Shown piece by piece: positions 35,521-45,438 of a DNA stretch of 64,000 nucleotides (the stretch's first letter is position 1; each line of letters starts with the position of its first letter). The stretch spans positions 1,922,001-1,986,000 of the forward strand of contig NZ_RCCA01000001.1 in NCBI RefSeq assembly GCF_003663845.1. Reading direction: 5' to 3'. The notes under the pieces were generated by a model. That model worked only from the letters and a program-made list of their open reading frames with translations. It was not told where the DNA came from and ran no database searches. A program made the position numbers and the translations under genes. The stretch is from Chryseobacterium sp. 7 (GTDB lineage Bacteria; Bacteroidota; Bacteroidia; Flavobacteriales; Weeksellaceae).

Positions 35521-36696
35521 ATGAAAAAAAGGGGAAATATTCTTGTTTTTATATTTTCAATCTATGTATGCTTTATGTCATACTATCTGTATACCCACCA
35601 TTATTACAATACTGATATGGAAGCGTATATGGGGCTTATTTATAAAACGGAATATCCCGATATGAAGATAGAAGAAATTCATAAGACGGTATATGATGAG
35701 CTGCGTGAAAAGAATCCTGATTTTGCAGGATTAGGCCCTGTAGATCCAATGGTGGAAGAAGTAGCAAAAGGGGAGAGCACTTACTATAAAATTATATCAC
35801 AAAATCCCAAAGCCTACGAAGAAGAACTACAGCTTTTTGTAGTAAAACCTTTTTATAATTTTATCAATTGGTCATTCTTTAAAATGGGTTTCAGTGCGTC
35901 TGCTTCAACCTCTTTAATCTCAATTATTTCTTATGCGCTCATCCTGATCTTAATTTTCAGCTTTCTGATAAAAATCCTGAAAAATTATAGCCTGGCCTTC
36001 ATTATAGTTATTTTAATTTCGATGTTCAAACCTCTTCCGGAATCCACAAGACATGTTTCTGCCGATACTTTATCATGTCTTTTGCTTCTTTTGAGCTTCT
36101 ACGTATTTTTAATCAGAAAAAATTTCTTTCTTGCAGGAATCTTCGCCATGCTGTGTATACTTACAAGACCGGAATACTTTATTTTCTATTCATTCCTGTA
36201 TGGTCTGATTTATCTTTACAGAAACAAACTAGAGGTGAAAACAGCTCCATTATTGCTATCATATGGATATCTGTTTCTCTCTTTCGCTTTAATACAGGCC
36301 TTTAATCAGGTGGCATGGTCTACACTTTTTATGAACCAGTTTACTAAAGTTCAGATTTATCCTGTTTCAAATCCGGATCCGTTTTCCTTTTCAGAGTATA
36401 TTCATTTTATTAAGAGCAATATAATGCTGGAGTTTAACGGTTCATTCTTTCCGCTTCTGCTGATCTTTATTGTTATTATTCTGGCTAATAAATTTTCCCT
36501 TTACAGCAAAAAGAACCAGGCTCAGGTATTGTTTTTTGCAATTATTTATGTCACAGTGATGCTAAGATTTCTTGTTTTTCCGTCTCTGGTAAACAGAATG
36601 ATGCTGGGCTTTTATCTTATCATTATACTGGCATTAATATATATACAAAGTTCTAGAGTGGATATATTTAAAAACTCTTTAGAAGACGGAAAATAA
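35521..36696 (+). CDS. Polytopic membrane protein, uncharacterised
   Basis: 391 residues with about nine to ten hydrophobic helices and a ~95-residue extracytoplasmic loop after the first helix (TDMEAYMGLIYKTEYPDMK...). The plan (first helix, acidic loop, TRHVSAD and LTRPEYFIFYSF in later loops) resembles membrane glycosyltransferases of the GT-C type, but I see no decisive motif, so I only call it a membrane protein. Own -7 box; the next gene starts 24 bases after the stop. Confidence 0.6.
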   Translation: MKKRGNILVFIFSIYVCFMSYYLYTHHYYNTDMEAYMGLIYKTEYPDMKIEEIHKTVYDELREKNPDFAGLGPVDPMVEEVAKGESTYYKIISQNPKAYEEELQLFVVKPFYNFINWSFFKMGFSASASTSLISIISYALILILIFSFLIKILKNYSLAFIIVILISMFKPLPESTRHVSADTLSCLLLLLSFYVFLIRKNFFLAGIFAMLCILTRPEYFIFYSFLYGLIYLYRNKLEVKTAPLLLSYGYLFLSFALIQAFNQVAWSTLFMNQFTKVQIYPVSNPDPFSFSEYIHFIKSNIMLEFNGSFFPLLLIFIVIILANKFSLYSKKNQAQVLFFAIIYVTVMLRFLVFPSLVNRMMLGFYLIIILALIYIQSSRVDIFKNSLEDGK

Positions 36697-36700
36697 TTAG

Positions 36701-36708
36701 TAATTTTG
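36701..36708 (+). promoter_or_regulatory. -7 box of the DUF7935-like gene
   Basis: TAATTTTG, 12 bases before the ATG at 36721; this excludes the TTG start at 36706. Confidence 0.6.
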
Positions 36709-36720
36709 CAGTCTAAAATT

Positions 36721-37233
36721 ATGACGAGTCTTTCAGGATATTTACCATATGCATTTGCATTAATTATTGCAATTCCTTTTCTGGTTTTGCTTAGACAATT
36801 TGTACACTCATACATTACCCTTAAGAATCAGGAAATCAAATTACTCAGTGTGAAGTCAAATTCAGAGAATAAAGCGCATTCTTATGAAAGGATGACCTTG
36901 TTTCTGGACAGAATGAAACCGTCAAACATCATTCAGAGATTTGACAGGGATCTTGCCGTTCATGAGTTTATTTTCCTTACAGAAAAGACCATTAACGAAG
37001 AATTTGAATATAACTCTTCACAGCAGTTATACATCACAAAAAATTCCTGGAAAAATATCGTAGACTCGAAAAACGCAATTATAGACCTTCTTCACAAAAC
37101 CTATGACGGGCTGAAAGGAGAGGTTCAGCTGGATGAATTCAAAACGATTTTCATCATGAACTATATGGAAAGCAACGATTATATTGCTGAAACTATAGAA
37201 GATCTAAGAAAAGAAATTTTAATAATAACTTAA
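36721..37233 (+). CDS. Single-pass membrane protein, DUF7935-like
   Basis: 170 residues: one N-terminal helix (about 8-30) followed by a soluble alpha-helical domain with the pattern SYERMTLFLDRMKPSNII and TINEEFEYNSSQQLYI. This matches my recollection of the DUF7935 family found upstream of ppa in Flavobacteriia; function unknown. Gene order with ppa (17 bases downstream) suggests a common transcript. Confidence 0.6.
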   Translation: MTSLSGYLPYAFALIIAIPFLVLLRQFVHSYITLKNQEIKLLSVKSNSENKAHSYERMTLFLDRMKPSNIIQRFDRDLAVHEFIFLTEKTINEEFEYNSSQQLYITKNSWKNIVDSKNAIIDLLHKTYDGLKGEVQLDEFKTIFIMNYMESNDYIAETIEDLRKEILIIT

Positions 37234-37250
37234 AAAATAACAGATAAATA

Positions 37251-37862
37251 ATGATTCCAAATTTTAAAGCACATCCATGGCACGGAATTTCTGCAGGAGA
37301 AGATGCGCCAAATGTTGTAAACGTATTTGTGGAAATTGTTCCTTCAGATACTATTAAATATGAAGTAGATAAAGAAACAGGATATTTAAAGGTAGACAGA
37401 CCGCAGAAATTCTCTAACATTATCCCGGCTTTATACGGTTTTGTTCCAAGAACATACTGTGATAAAGAAGTGATGAGACTGGCTGTAGAATCAGGAGCTA
37501 CTGATGTTACTATGGGAGATCATGACCCGCTTGATATTTGTGTTTTAAGTTCTCACAACATCCACGCAGGAGGTTTATTAATGGAAGCTATTCCAATCGG
37601 AGGTTTCAAGATGATTGACGGAGGTGAAGCTGATGATAAAATTGTAGCAGTAATGATTAATGACCACGCTTTCGGGCATTTCAGAGATATTACTGAATTA
37701 CCGGAAGCAGAAGTAAAAAGATTAATGCACTACTTCCTTACATATAAAAACTTACCGGATGAACCAGCAAAATGCAGAATCCAGGAGGTTTACGGAGCTG
37801 AGCACGCAAGAAAAGTGATTAAAGCTTCTCAAACAGACTATGCAGATAAATTCGGAGGATAA
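37251..37862 (+). CDS. ppa: Inorganic pyrophosphatase, soluble family I
   Basis: 203 residues. Hydrolyses pyrophosphate in the cytosol to pull biosynthetic reactions forward. The family I signature appears as DHDPLDICV; Mg-binding acidic residues are conserved in EIVPSDTIKYEVDK and GFKMIDGGEADDKIVAV. Followed by a terminator and, 335 bases on, the membrane pyrophosphatase, so the two PPi-hydrolysing enzymes are neighbours. Confidence 0.93.
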   Translation: MIPNFKAHPWHGISAGEDAPNVVNVFVEIVPSDTIKYEVDKETGYLKVDRPQKFSNIIPALYGFVPRTYCDKEVMRLAVESGATDVTMGDHDPLDICVLSSHNIHAGGLLMEAIPIGGFKMIDGGEADDKIVAVMINDHAFGHFRDITELPEAEVKRLMHYFLTYKNLPDEPAKCRIQEVYGAEHARKVIKASQTDYADKFGG

Positions 37863-37882
37863 TATTCTCTTAATTCAATATA

Positions 37883-37917
37883 AAAAGGGTAGACAGATTT
37901 CTGTTTACCCTTTTTTA
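37883..37917 (+). terminator. Terminator after ppa
   Basis: aaaagggtagacaga / tctgtttaccctttt (one G-U), T run. Confidence 0.86.
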
Positions 37918-37920
37918 AAT

Positions 37921-37952
37921 GTCATTGCGAACACAATGTGAAGCAATCTCAT
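37921..37952. repeat. Dispersed-repeat-like segment (GTCATTGCGA type)
   Basis: Starts gtcattgcga and ends gcaatctcat, with inverted cattg/caatg and attgc/gcaat pairs. This word pair is familiar from intergenic repeats in many bacteria. The rest of the 334-bp space to hppA (37953-38196) is AT-rich with nothing clear. Confidence 0.5.
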
Positions 37953-38196
37953 CTCTGAAAGAACTCTTTATTCGTTTATTACAATCCCACAGTTTAAATT
38001 ATTCAAAAGATTTTATTGTCGGTAATTTCTCTGAAACCTTTATTCAGTACCGTTTTTAATAGATTTAGATCCCTGTTATTCCATTACCGTATTTTTATTT
38101 TTTTTGATGATAAACGTCATACTGTTAAAATTTTTAACGCTTTGATGGTAATTATTTATTATATTTAATTTTCTATTACCAAAAAAATATTAAACT

Positions 38197-40929
38197 ATGG
38201 ATCTATTTATGTTAGTGCCAATTTTTGGTGTCGTAGCTTTGCTTTATACATTTCTTCAGAGCAACTGGGTTAATAAACAGAATGCCGGAAATGAAAAGAT
38301 GAAAACAATCAGCGGCCATATTGCAGACGGTGCAATGGCTTTTCTAAAGGCTGAATACAAAATCTTAACGTACTTTGTTGTAGTAGTCGCCATTTTACTG
38401 GCAGTGATGGGATCTACAAATGCTAACTCGCACTGGAGTATCGGAATTGCTTTTGCTGTTGGAGCTATTTTCTCTGCATCAGCAGGTTTCATCGGAATGA
38501 AAATCGCAACTAAAGCGAATGTGAGGACCGCAGAAGCTGCAAGAACGTCACTGTCAAAAGCCCTTAAAGTCTCTTTTACTGGAGGTTCCGTAATGGGAAT
38601 GGGCGTTGCCGGACTAGCTGTTTTAGGTTTAGGAGCTTTATTTCTGATTATTAAACAAATTTTTGCCCCAGAAGCCACAGTAGACTCGCACGAAATGGAA
38701 CAAACAATTGAAATTCTTACAGGATTTTCTCTTGGAGCAGAATCTATCGCGCTTTTTGCAAGAGTAGGAGGCGGTATTTATACAAAAGCTGCAGACGTAG
38801 GGGCTGACCTTGTGGGAAAAGTGGAAGCAGGAATTCCGGAAGATGATCCCCGAAACCCTGCGACGATTGCAGATAACGTGGGAGATAATGTAGGAGATGT
38901 TGCAGGAATGGGAGCCGACCTTTTCGGATCTTATGTGGCAACAGTTTTGGCAACGATGGTGTTAGGTAGAGAAACAATTTCTGATGATGCATTCGGAGGT
39001 TTTGCCCCAATTCTTTTACCGATGTTGATTGCTGGAACAGGAATTATATTTTCCATGATCGGAACTTTGTTTGTAAAAATTAATGATAATGAAGGTTCAT
39101 CCACTTCCAGTGTTCAAAATGCTTTAAACCTCGGAAACTGGGGAAGTATTGTGATCACCGCCATTGCCTCTTACTTTCTTGTAACGTATATCCTTCCTGA
39201 AAAAATGGTTCTCAGAGGCCATGAATTTACTAAAATGGGAGTATTCGGAGCTATTATGGTAGGATTGGTAGTAGGAACTTTAATGAGTATCATCACAGAA
39301 TATTATACCGCAATGGGGAAAAGACCGGTTTCCAGTATTGTAAGACAGTCTTCCACAGGGCATGCAACTAATATTATCGGCGGCCTTTCCGTAGGAATGG
39401 AATCTACTTTACTTCCAATTATTGTGCTGGCAGGAGGAATCTATGGTTCTTATCTGTGTGCCGGACTTTACGGAGTAGCTATTGCCGCAGCGGGAATGAT
39501 GGCTACTACAGCAATGCAGCTTGCCATTGATGCTTTTGGTCCCATCGCAGATAATGCAGGAGGAATTGCCGAAATGAGCGAACTTCCTAAAGAAGTACGT
39601 GAAAAAACAGATATTTTGGATGCTGTAGGAAATACAACTGCAGCCACTGGAAAAGGATTTGCAATTGCTTCAGCTGCTTTAACGGCATTGGCTTTATTTG
39701 CAGCGTTTGTAGGAATTGCAGGTATAGACGGTATTGATATTTACAGAGCGGACGTTCTTGCCGGATTATTTGTAGGAGGAATGATTCCGTTTATCTTCTC
39801 ATCATTGGCAATTACAGCAGTAGGGCAGGCAGCCATGGCGATGGTGGAAGAAGTGAGAAGGCAGTTTCGTGAAATTCCCGGAATTCTGGAAGGAAAAGCA
39901 CAACCGGAATATGAAAAATGTGTAGCCATTTCTACAGATGCATCCATCAGAAAAATGATGTTACCGGGTGCTATTGCAATCATTTCACCACTATTAATCG
40001 GATTTATCTTCGGACCTGAAGTGTTGGGAGGGTTCCTTGCTGGAGCTACAGTATGTGGTGTATTGATGGGAATGTTCCAGAATAATGCAGGAGGTGCCTG
40101 GGATAATGCCAAAAAATCCTTTGAAAAAGGTGTTGATATCAATGGCCAGACCTATTACAAAGGTTCAGAACCCCATAAGGCATCCGTAACAGGAGATACG
40201 GTGGGAGATCCATTTAAAGATACATCAGGGCCTTCTATGAATATCCTGATCAAATTAATGTCAATTGTTTCTTTGGTTATTGCACCTACTTTGGCCGTTT
40301 TACATAAAGATAAGATTGAGGCGAACAGAAAAGCTAAAATTGAAAGTCTTACAGGAATTACTACTGCTGCAACAGGTATAAATGGAGATACGAAAATCAT
40401 TACTGTTGTTCCGGGAGAAATTAAAGGGCACCTTAATGAAAGCGGAGACTTTGTATATGAAACTGGAAATATTCAGAAAATAAAACTGGACGGAGGAAAA
40501 ACAATTGCCGTTGGAGACGGAAGCCAGCTTTACCAGCTTTATAATGTGGTTAAGCAAAAAGACAAATCTGCATTAGATCCTAATAAATGGTATACCATTG
40601 AAAACCTTTATTTTGAAACAGGCTCAAGTGATCTGAAAGCAGAATCAGCACTTCAGTTGAATACATTGGCAGAAATTTTAAATGCTTATCCGGATCTGAA
40701 AATAAAGCTGGGCGGATATACAGATAATAGTGGTAATGAAGATAGCAATATCAAATTATCCAATCTGAGAGCACAAACAGCAAAACTTAAACTTCTTGAG
40801 CTAGGAATTTCCGGAGACAGAATAGAAGCAGAAGGATACGGATCACAGCATCCTGTATGTGAAGCGAATGATACTGATGAATGTAAAGCAAAAAACAGAA
40901 GAATTGATGTGAGAGTACTTGCTCTTTAA
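38197..40929 (+). CDS. hppA: Membrane-bound pyrophosphatase fused to an OmpA-like domain
   Basis: 910 residues. Residues 1-~705 are a complete ion-pumping pyrophosphatase with 16 or so helices, the PPi site [13 protein letters not shown]...[20 protein letters not shown] and [10 protein letters not shown]; Ala482 in the GNTTAA motif marks the K+-dependent class (which includes Na+ pumps). Then a ~90-residue linker, and residues ~798-910 form an OmpA C-terminal domain ([60 protein letters not shown]) of the peptidoglycan-binding type. The pump's C-terminus faces outward in known structures, so the tail would reach the cell wall. Frame is continuous; not two genes. Confidence 0.95.
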   Translation: MDLFMLVPIFGVVALLYTFLQSNWVNKQNAGNEKMKTISGHIADGAMAFLKAEYKILTYFVVVVAILLAVMGSTNANSHWSIGIAFAVGAIFSASAGFIGMKIATKANVRTAEAARTSLSKALKVSFTGGSVMGMGVAGLAVLGLGALFLIIKQIFAPEATVDSHEMEQTIEILTGFSLGAESIALFARVGGGIYTKAADVGADLVGKVEAGIPEDDPRNPATIADNVGDNVGDVAGMGADLFGSYVATVLATMVLGRETISDDAFGGFAPILLPMLIAGTGIIFSMIGTLFVKINDNEGSSTSSVQNALNLGNWGSIVITAIASYFLVTYILPEKMVLRGHEFTKMGVFGAIMVGLVVGTLMSIITEYYTAMGKRPVSSIVRQSSTGHATNIIGGLSVGMESTLLPIIVLAGGIYGSYLCAGLYGVAIAAAGMMATTAMQLAIDAFGPIADNAGGIAEMSELPKEVREKTDILDAVGNTTAATGKGFAIASAALTALALFAAFVGIAGIDGIDIYRADVLAGLFVGGMIPFIFSSLAITAVGQAAMAMVEEVRRQFREIPGILEGKAQPEYEKCVAISTDASIRKMMLPGAIAIISPLLIGFIFGPEVLGGFLAGATVCGVLMGMFQNNAGGAWDNAKKSFEKGVDINGQTYYKGSEPHKASVTGDTVGDPFKDTSGPSMNILIKLMSIVSLVIAPTLAVLHKDKIEANRKAKIESLTGITTAATGINGDTKIITVVPGEIKGHLNESGDFVYETGNIQKIKLDGGKTIAVGDGSQLYQLYNVVKQKDKSALDPNKWYTIENLYFETGSSDLKAESALQLNTLAEILNAYPDLKIKLGGYTDNSGNEDSNIKLSNLRAQTAKLKLLELGISGDRIEAEGYGSQHPVCEANDTDECKAKNRRIDVRVLAL

Positions 40930-40950
40930 AATCAAATAAAAAAGTAGAAA

Positions 40951-40979
40951 AGCATCGCCTTGGCGGTGCTTTTTTTATT
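40951..40979 (+). terminator. Terminator after hppA
   Basis: agcatcgcc / ggcggtgct (one G-U), T run. Confidence 0.86.
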
Positions 40980-41014
40980 GATTATCCTTAAAAATAAAAC
41001 CTGCACAAATAAAA

Positions 41015-41056
41015 TATCCACAATCATCTGTGAAAATCTTTGCGATCTGTGGGAAA
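41015..41056. repeat. Dispersed-repeat-like segment
   Basis: Contains tatccaca, atcatctgtg, aaaatctttgcg, atctgtggg; related to 13544-13579. Confidence 0.4.
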
Positions 41057-41072
41057 AACAACAGCAGAAATA

Positions 41073-42212
41073 TCAAAGATTCCTTTTCAAGTAGTCCAAA
41101 GCCTGAATAATCAACTCATCTTTTTTAGCAAAGCTAAACCTGATATAATCAGAACTGTTTCTGGAATTATAAAAAGCAGAAAGAGGAAGGCACGAAACCT
41201 TTTTTTCAATCGTAAGCCATTTTGAAAACTCTACATCTGTCATCGTTTTAGAAATTTCCCTGAAATTAACAACCTGAAAAACACTTCCTTCCGATTTTTG
41301 TTCTACCTGTAAAGGAGTATCTTTAATCAGTTCATTAAAAATATCTCTTTTATGCTGCATAATTTCTTTATTGATTACGGGATCAAATACATCAAGGTAT
41401 TTGGCAATTGCATATTGAGCAGGAGCACTGGCACTGTAAGAAATATACTGCTGATGACACTGGAATCTAGCCGTTAAAGCTTCAGAAGCCAGCATATAGC
41501 TCACTTTCCATCCGGAAGTATGAAACATTTTACCAAAAGAAAAAATACAGAAAGTCTTTTCCCTGAGCTCCGGATGAATAAAAGAACTGTAATGTTCTGC
41601 TTCATCATAGCAGTAAGTATCATATATTTCTTCGGAAATTAAATAAATATCACGGTCTTTAATCAATTCATACAACTGGTTCCAATCTTCTTCTTTCCAT
41701 ACTTTTCCGGTTGGATTTTGGGGAGAATTGACGATGACTGCTTTGGTTTTTTCTGTGATGCAATTTTTGAATATATCCCAATTGATCGTAAAATCTGTTT
41801 CCAGATCATAATAGACCGGAATGCCGCCATTCATTACAACAGAAGGTGCGTAAGTATAATAGGAAGGTTGTAAAATAATAACTTCATCATTCTGATTCAG
41901 AATTGATTTGAGGGAAGTATATAAAGCAAAGGTTGCACAGGGAACAATCGTAACTTCTTTATTTGTGACGCTGATGCTGTTAGTTCGTTTGGCATTAAAG
42001 TGTATGATACTTTCAATAAGAAGAGGGTTGCCGGCAAGCGGTTCATAATGATGAGTGTTATTTTCAGCGGCTTCTTTTAAGAATAAGGTAAGACGTTCAT
42101 CAATATCGAAATCAGGAAGGCCAAGGGAAAGATCAAAACTTCCGTGCCTGATTGCCAGTTCGGACATTTCCGTAAAAAAGGAATAATGAGTAAATCCGTA
42201 AATTTTATCCAC
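41073..42212 (-). CDS. Methionine-type class I/II aminotransferase
   Basis: 379 residues, PLP-dependent fold type I. Seen: substrate region LSLGLPDFDID, HHYEPLAGNPLL, the Asn and Asp/Tyr of NSPQNPTGK and ISEEIYDTYCYD, the PLP Lys in SFGKMFHTSGWKVSY and the Arg in YIRFSFAK near the end. It best resembles the methionine aminotransferase (YbdL-type) branch. The SFGKMFHTSGWK pattern replaces the common SFSK. Single gene, minus strand. Confidence 0.85.
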   Translation of the reverse strand: MDKIYGFTHYSFFTEMSELAIRHGSFDLSLGLPDFDIDERLTLFLKEAAENNTHHYEPLAGNPLLIESIIHFNAKRTNSISVTNKEVTIVPCATFALYTSLKSILNQNDEVIILQPSYYTYAPSVVMNGGIPVYYDLETDFTINWDIFKNCITEKTKAVIVNSPQNPTGKVWKEEDWNQLYELIKDRDIYLISEEIYDTYCYDEAEHYSSFIHPELREKTFCIFSFGKMFHTSGWKVSYMLASEALTARFQCHQQYISYSASAPAQYAIAKYLDVFDPVINKEIMQHKRDIFNELIKDTPLQVEQKSEGSVFQVVNFREISKTMTDVEFSKWLTIEKKVSCLPLSAFYNSRNSSDYIRFSFAKKDELIIQALDYLKRNL

Positions 42213-42369
42213 CTATTTTGTATTTTAATCAAATATAATAAAAATTAAATATCATATTTAATTTAAAATTAACGAATTGTTAGTTTTGTTGTGAATTTCG
42301 CCATTCCTTGTCTATTTTATAGATGCTACTATTCAATAAAATTTGTTATTTTTAAGAAATTTATTCTTT

Positions 42370-43410
42370 ATGAAAAAAATACTTATACCGTTATTTACTA
42401 TGGCTGTAATGACCAGCTGCGGGACGGCAAATATATCCAATGGTAACACTTCTCATCCTGTATCTACCAAACACAGCAAAGCATTTAACAATGCTTATAA
42501 AGAGATTAATGCCGCAGATTTAAAGAAAAATCTCTATGTGATTGCGGCAGATGATATGGAAGGCCGTGATACCGGAAGTAAAGGACAGAAAAAGGCGGGT
42601 GAGTATATGATCAATTACTATAAAAACCTTGGAATTTCAGCCCCTAAAGCATTAGGCTCATATTATCAGAAAGTACCATCTGAATTCATGAAGCAAAGAG
42701 GAGGTGGCAATCTTCCGGATTCAGAAAATATTTTAGCTTTTATTGAAGGAAGTGAAAAACCAGACGAGATTGTGGTGGTTTCTGCACATTATGATCACGT
42801 AGGAACCAAAAATGGAGTAGTATATAACGGAGCAGACGATGACGGAAGCGGAACTGTAGCTGTAATGGAAATTGCCAAAGCATTCCAGCAGGCTAAAAAG
42901 GCAGGTAAAGGCCCTAAAAGATCTATTCTTTTCCTTCACGTTACAGGAGAAGAACACGGACTGTTTGGTTCAGAATATTATTCCGAAAATCCTGTTTTCC
43001 CACTAGCGAATACTGTTGTTGACCTTAATATTGATATGATCGGGCGTGATGATCCTGCCAACAGAGGAAAACAATATGTCTATGTGATTGGTTCTGAGAT
43101 GTTAAGTTCTCAGCTTAAAGTAATTAACGAAGCCGCAAACAAAAGAACCAATAATCTGGAGCTCAATTATAAATATGACGATTTGAATGATCCTGAACAA
43201 TTGTACTACCGTTCAGATCATTATAATTTCGCCAAGCATAATATTCCTGTAGCATTCTTCTTTGATGGTATTCATGAAGATTACCACAAACCAGGCGACG
43301 ATCCTGAAAAGATTGATTATCAGCTGCTGGAAAAAAGAACTCAGCTTGTTTTTACAACCGCATGGGACATTGCTAACAGGGATGAAAGAATTGTGGTTGA
43401 CAGAAAATAA
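42370..43410 (+). CDS. M28 family zinc aminopeptidase, lipoprotein
   Basis: 346 residues. The ATG at 42370 is chosen: it gives a lipoprotein signal peptide ending MTSCG. The M28 zinc site is clear: VSAHYDHVG, GADDDGSGT (bridging Asp), GEEHGLFGS (Glu pair), NIDMIGRDD and the late His in FFDGIHEDYHKPGDDPEKI. Predicted to sit on the outer or inner membrane face and to trim N-terminal residues from peptides. Single gene. Confidence 0.9.
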   Translation: MKKILIPLFTMAVMTSCGTANISNGNTSHPVSTKHSKAFNNAYKEINAADLKKNLYVIAADDMEGRDTGSKGQKKAGEYMINYYKNLGISAPKALGSYYQKVPSEFMKQRGGGNLPDSENILAFIEGSEKPDEIVVVSAHYDHVGTKNGVVYNGADDDGSGTVAVMEIAKAFQQAKKAGKGPKRSILFLHVTGEEHGLFGSEYYSENPVFPLANTVVDLNIDMIGRDDPANRGKQYVYVIGSEMLSSQLKVINEAANKRTNNLELNYKYDDLNDPEQLYYRSDHYNFAKHNIPVAFFFDGIHEDYHKPGDDPEKIDYQLLEKRTQLVFTTAWDIANRDERIVVDRK

Positions 43411-43442
43411 TTAAATTTTAATAATAATTTAACTATAAAAAA

Positions 43443-43460
43443 ATGGAATGTTCATTCCAT
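43443..43460. promoter_or_regulatory. TetR operator O1
   Basis: ATGGAATG-TT-CATTCCAT, a perfect 18-base palindrome, sits between the expected -33 position and the -7 box (43466-43473) of the TetR gene. The core GAATGWWCATTC recurs at 44056-44067. Confidence 0.7.
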
Positions 43461-43465
43461 TTTTT

Positions 43466-43473
43466 TATTTTTG
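43466..43473 (+). promoter_or_regulatory. -7 box of the TetR gene
   Basis: TATTTTTG, 4 bases before the GTG at 43478. It excludes the longer ORF start at 43448. Confidence 0.55.
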
Positions 43474-43477
43474 TAGA

Positions 43478-44035
43478 GTGAATAAAAAAGAACAGATAAT
43501 TATTGCTGCTATGAAACTCCTTATAGAGAAAGGAGTACAGTCTACACCCATGTCTGCAATCGCAAAAGCTGCTGGTACAGGAATGGGGACTATTTATAAT
43601 TATTTTTCTACCAAAGAAGAGCTGATTAATGCTATTTATTTGTATATAAAATCTGTTGAAGTACAGTTTGTTATTCAGGAATCTAATGAATCTTCGTTGA
43701 AAATTACCTTTCTGAATTATTACAAAGCTTTCATTAATTTCAATATCCAGAATCCGGAGTTCTTCTTTTTTATGGATCAGATGCAGAATTCTCCTGTTAT
43801 TACTGAAAAAACAAGAGAAGAAGGGCGTATAGAATTTTCACCTGTAACAGAACTTATCCTGAAAGGTCAAAAAGAAGGGATCATTAAAGAAATAAGTATG
43901 GAAGCTATTATACAGTTTCTGGGAGGCACATTGACCAATTATGTCCGCTGGGTACTCAATATGAACACTGAAGATCAAAAGAACGGGCATTTGGAGCAAC
44001 AGCTAAGAATGGTCTGGGATGCGATAAAAGAATAA
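43478..44035 (+). CDS. TetR-family transcriptional repressor
   Basis: 185 residues. The N-terminal TetR helix-turn-helix is NKKEQIIIAAMKLLIEKGVQ...MSAIAKAAGTGMGTIYNYFSTKEEL; the C-terminal ~125 residues are the ligand domain. The start is a GTG at 43478, supported by the TetR helix beginning there and by the -7 box upstream; the 10 earlier codons would overlap the operator. An operator palindrome lies in its own promoter and a second before the SDR gene, so it probably represses both. Ligand unknown. Confidence 0.88.
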   Translation: MNKKEQIIIAAMKLLIEKGVQSTPMSAIAKAAGTGMGTIYNYFSTKEELINAIYLYIKSVEVQFVIQESNESSLKITFLNYYKAFINFNIQNPEFFFFMDQMQNSPVITEKTREEGRIEFSPVTELILKGQKEGIIKEISMEAIIQFLGGTLTNYVRWVLNMNTEDQKNGHLEQQLRMVWDAIKE

Positions 44036-44055
44036 AAAAATTTAACACTAATTTG

Positions 44056-44067
44056 GAATGAACATTC
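44056..44067. promoter_or_regulatory. TetR operator O2, before the SDR gene
   Basis: GAATG-AA-CATTC, the reverse-complement core of the O1 site, 25 bases before the SDR ATG, just after a TTTG at 44052-44055. Confidence 0.65.
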
Positions 44068-44092
44068 ATTCTAAATAATAAAATGTAAACAA

Positions 44093-44902
44093 ATGAGAAC
44101 AATTTTTATGACCGGTACCTCTACCGGATTAGGAAAAGCAGCTGTAAAACTTTTTTGTGATAAAGGATGGAAAGTAATTGCAACCATGCGTAAACCTGAA
44201 AACGAAGAAGAGCTGGGTAAGTTGCCTAATGTGACTTTAATGGCTCTTGATGTGACAAACAGTGAACAGGTAAAACAAGTTGTTGCTGAAGTCAATGGAA
44301 AATTTGATGTAGATGTTGTGTTCAATAATGCCGGATATGGTTTGGCAGGTCCGTTTGAAGGAGCAGATGAAGATCAGATTTTCAGAAATATCAACACTAA
44401 TTTATTGGGAGTGATGAGGGTTACGCAGGCTTTTATTCCGCATTTCCGTAAGAAAGGGCAGGGAATGTTTATTTCTACAACGTCTATTGGGGGATCCGTT
44501 ACTTTCCCGATGAATTCTGTATATCATGCTACTAAATTTGCAGTAGAAGGATGGAGCGAAAGTTTGGCATACGAGCTTGAACCTTTTGGTATTACTGTAA
44601 AAACGGTTGCTCCGGGCGGTATCAATACAGATTTTGCGGGTAGAAGTCTGGATCTTTCAAAACATGAAGCCTATGAGGAGATGTTTGCTAAAATATATAC
44701 TGTTTTTAGCGATCCTGAGAGACGCGCTTCTTATTCAAGTGCAGAGCAGATTGCCGAAGTAGTGTACGAAGCTGTAACCGATGATAAAGCTCAGTTAAAA
44801 TATATTGCAGGAAATGATGCGAAAGACCTTTTTGCCTTAAGAAATGCAGTAGGGCAAGACAGCTTCCATAAAGAAGTTAAAAATATTTTTCTGGGAAAAT
44901 AA
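44093..44902 (+). CDS. Short-chain dehydrogenase/reductase
   Basis: 269 residues. Nucleotide-binding TGTSTGLGKA, DVTNSEQV, NNAGYGLAG, catalytic Ser in STTSIGG, and the YHATK pair (Tyr, Lys); VAPGGINTDF follows. Classical SDR; NADP is suggested by the Arg in ATMRKP. Acts on an unknown alcohol or carbonyl. Second gene of the TetR unit with its own operator. A close paralogue lies at 52688-53485. Confidence 0.9.
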   Translation: MRTIFMTGTSTGLGKAAVKLFCDKGWKVIATMRKPENEEELGKLPNVTLMALDVTNSEQVKQVVAEVNGKFDVDVVFNNAGYGLAGPFEGADEDQIFRNINTNLLGVMRVTQAFIPHFRKKGQGMFISTTSIGGSVTFPMNSVYHATKFAVEGWSESLAYELEPFGITVKTVAPGGINTDFAGRSLDLSKHEAYEEMFAKIYTVFSDPERRASYSSAEQIAEVVYEAVTDDKAQLKYIAGNDAKDLFALRNAVGQDSFHKEVKNIFLGK

Positions 44903-44923
44903 TCACGAATCTCTGAAATTCTG

Positions 44924-44956
44924 AAAGCCTGCAATTTAATTTTGCAGGCTTTTTCG
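44924..44956 (+). terminator. Terminator after the SDR gene
   Basis: aaagcctgcaa / ttgcaggcttt, then Ts. Confidence 0.87.
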
Positions 44957-44994
44957 TTAGAATTAAATATCTTTACTGTTTATATAAAATAATA

Positions 44995-45438
44995 ATGACC
45001 ATTCGAGAAGCAAAACCGGAAGACATTCCACAGATACAAATTGTAAGAAATGCTGTGAAAGAAAATAGGCTGTCAGATCCGGGGTTGGTAACCGATAAAG
45101 ATTGTGAGGAATTTTTATTTCAAAGAGGAAAGGGCTGGGTATGTGAGGTAGAAAATCAGGTTGTTGGTTTTTCTATTGCCGATCTGAAAGAAAATAACAT
45201 CTGGGCACTCTTTGTACATCCTGATTTTGAAAACCATGGAATCGGTAGAAAACTTCATGACATCATGTTGGATTGGTATTTTCAGCAAAATAAAAATTCA
45301 GTATGGCTAGGCACATCACCAGGAACAAGAGCTGAAATATTTTACAGAAAATCTGGCTGGATTGAAACTGGAACCCATGGTAAAGGAGAAATCAAGTTTG
45401 AAATGACCTCTGAAAACTGGAAAAATAAAAAACTATGA
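44995..45438 (+). CDS. GNAT acetyltransferase
   Basis: 147 residues with the GNAT fold; acetyl-CoA loop HPDFENHGIGRKLHD and a C-terminal YRKSGWIETG strand. Substrate unknown. It overlaps the following VOC gene by 4 bases (ATGA), and the EndoV gene follows 11 bases later, so these three form one operon. Confidence 0.82.
   Translation: MTIREAKPEDIPQIQIVRNAVKENRLSDPGLVTDKDCEEFLFQRGKGWVCEVENQVVGFSIADLKENNIWALFVHPDFENHGIGRKLHDIMLDWYFQQNKNSVWLGTSPGTRAEIFYRKSGWIETGTHGKGEIKFEMTSENWKNKKL

Noticed and set aside
38744..39010. ORF antisense to hppA
   Set aside because: Composition reflects the complement of conserved pump motifs.
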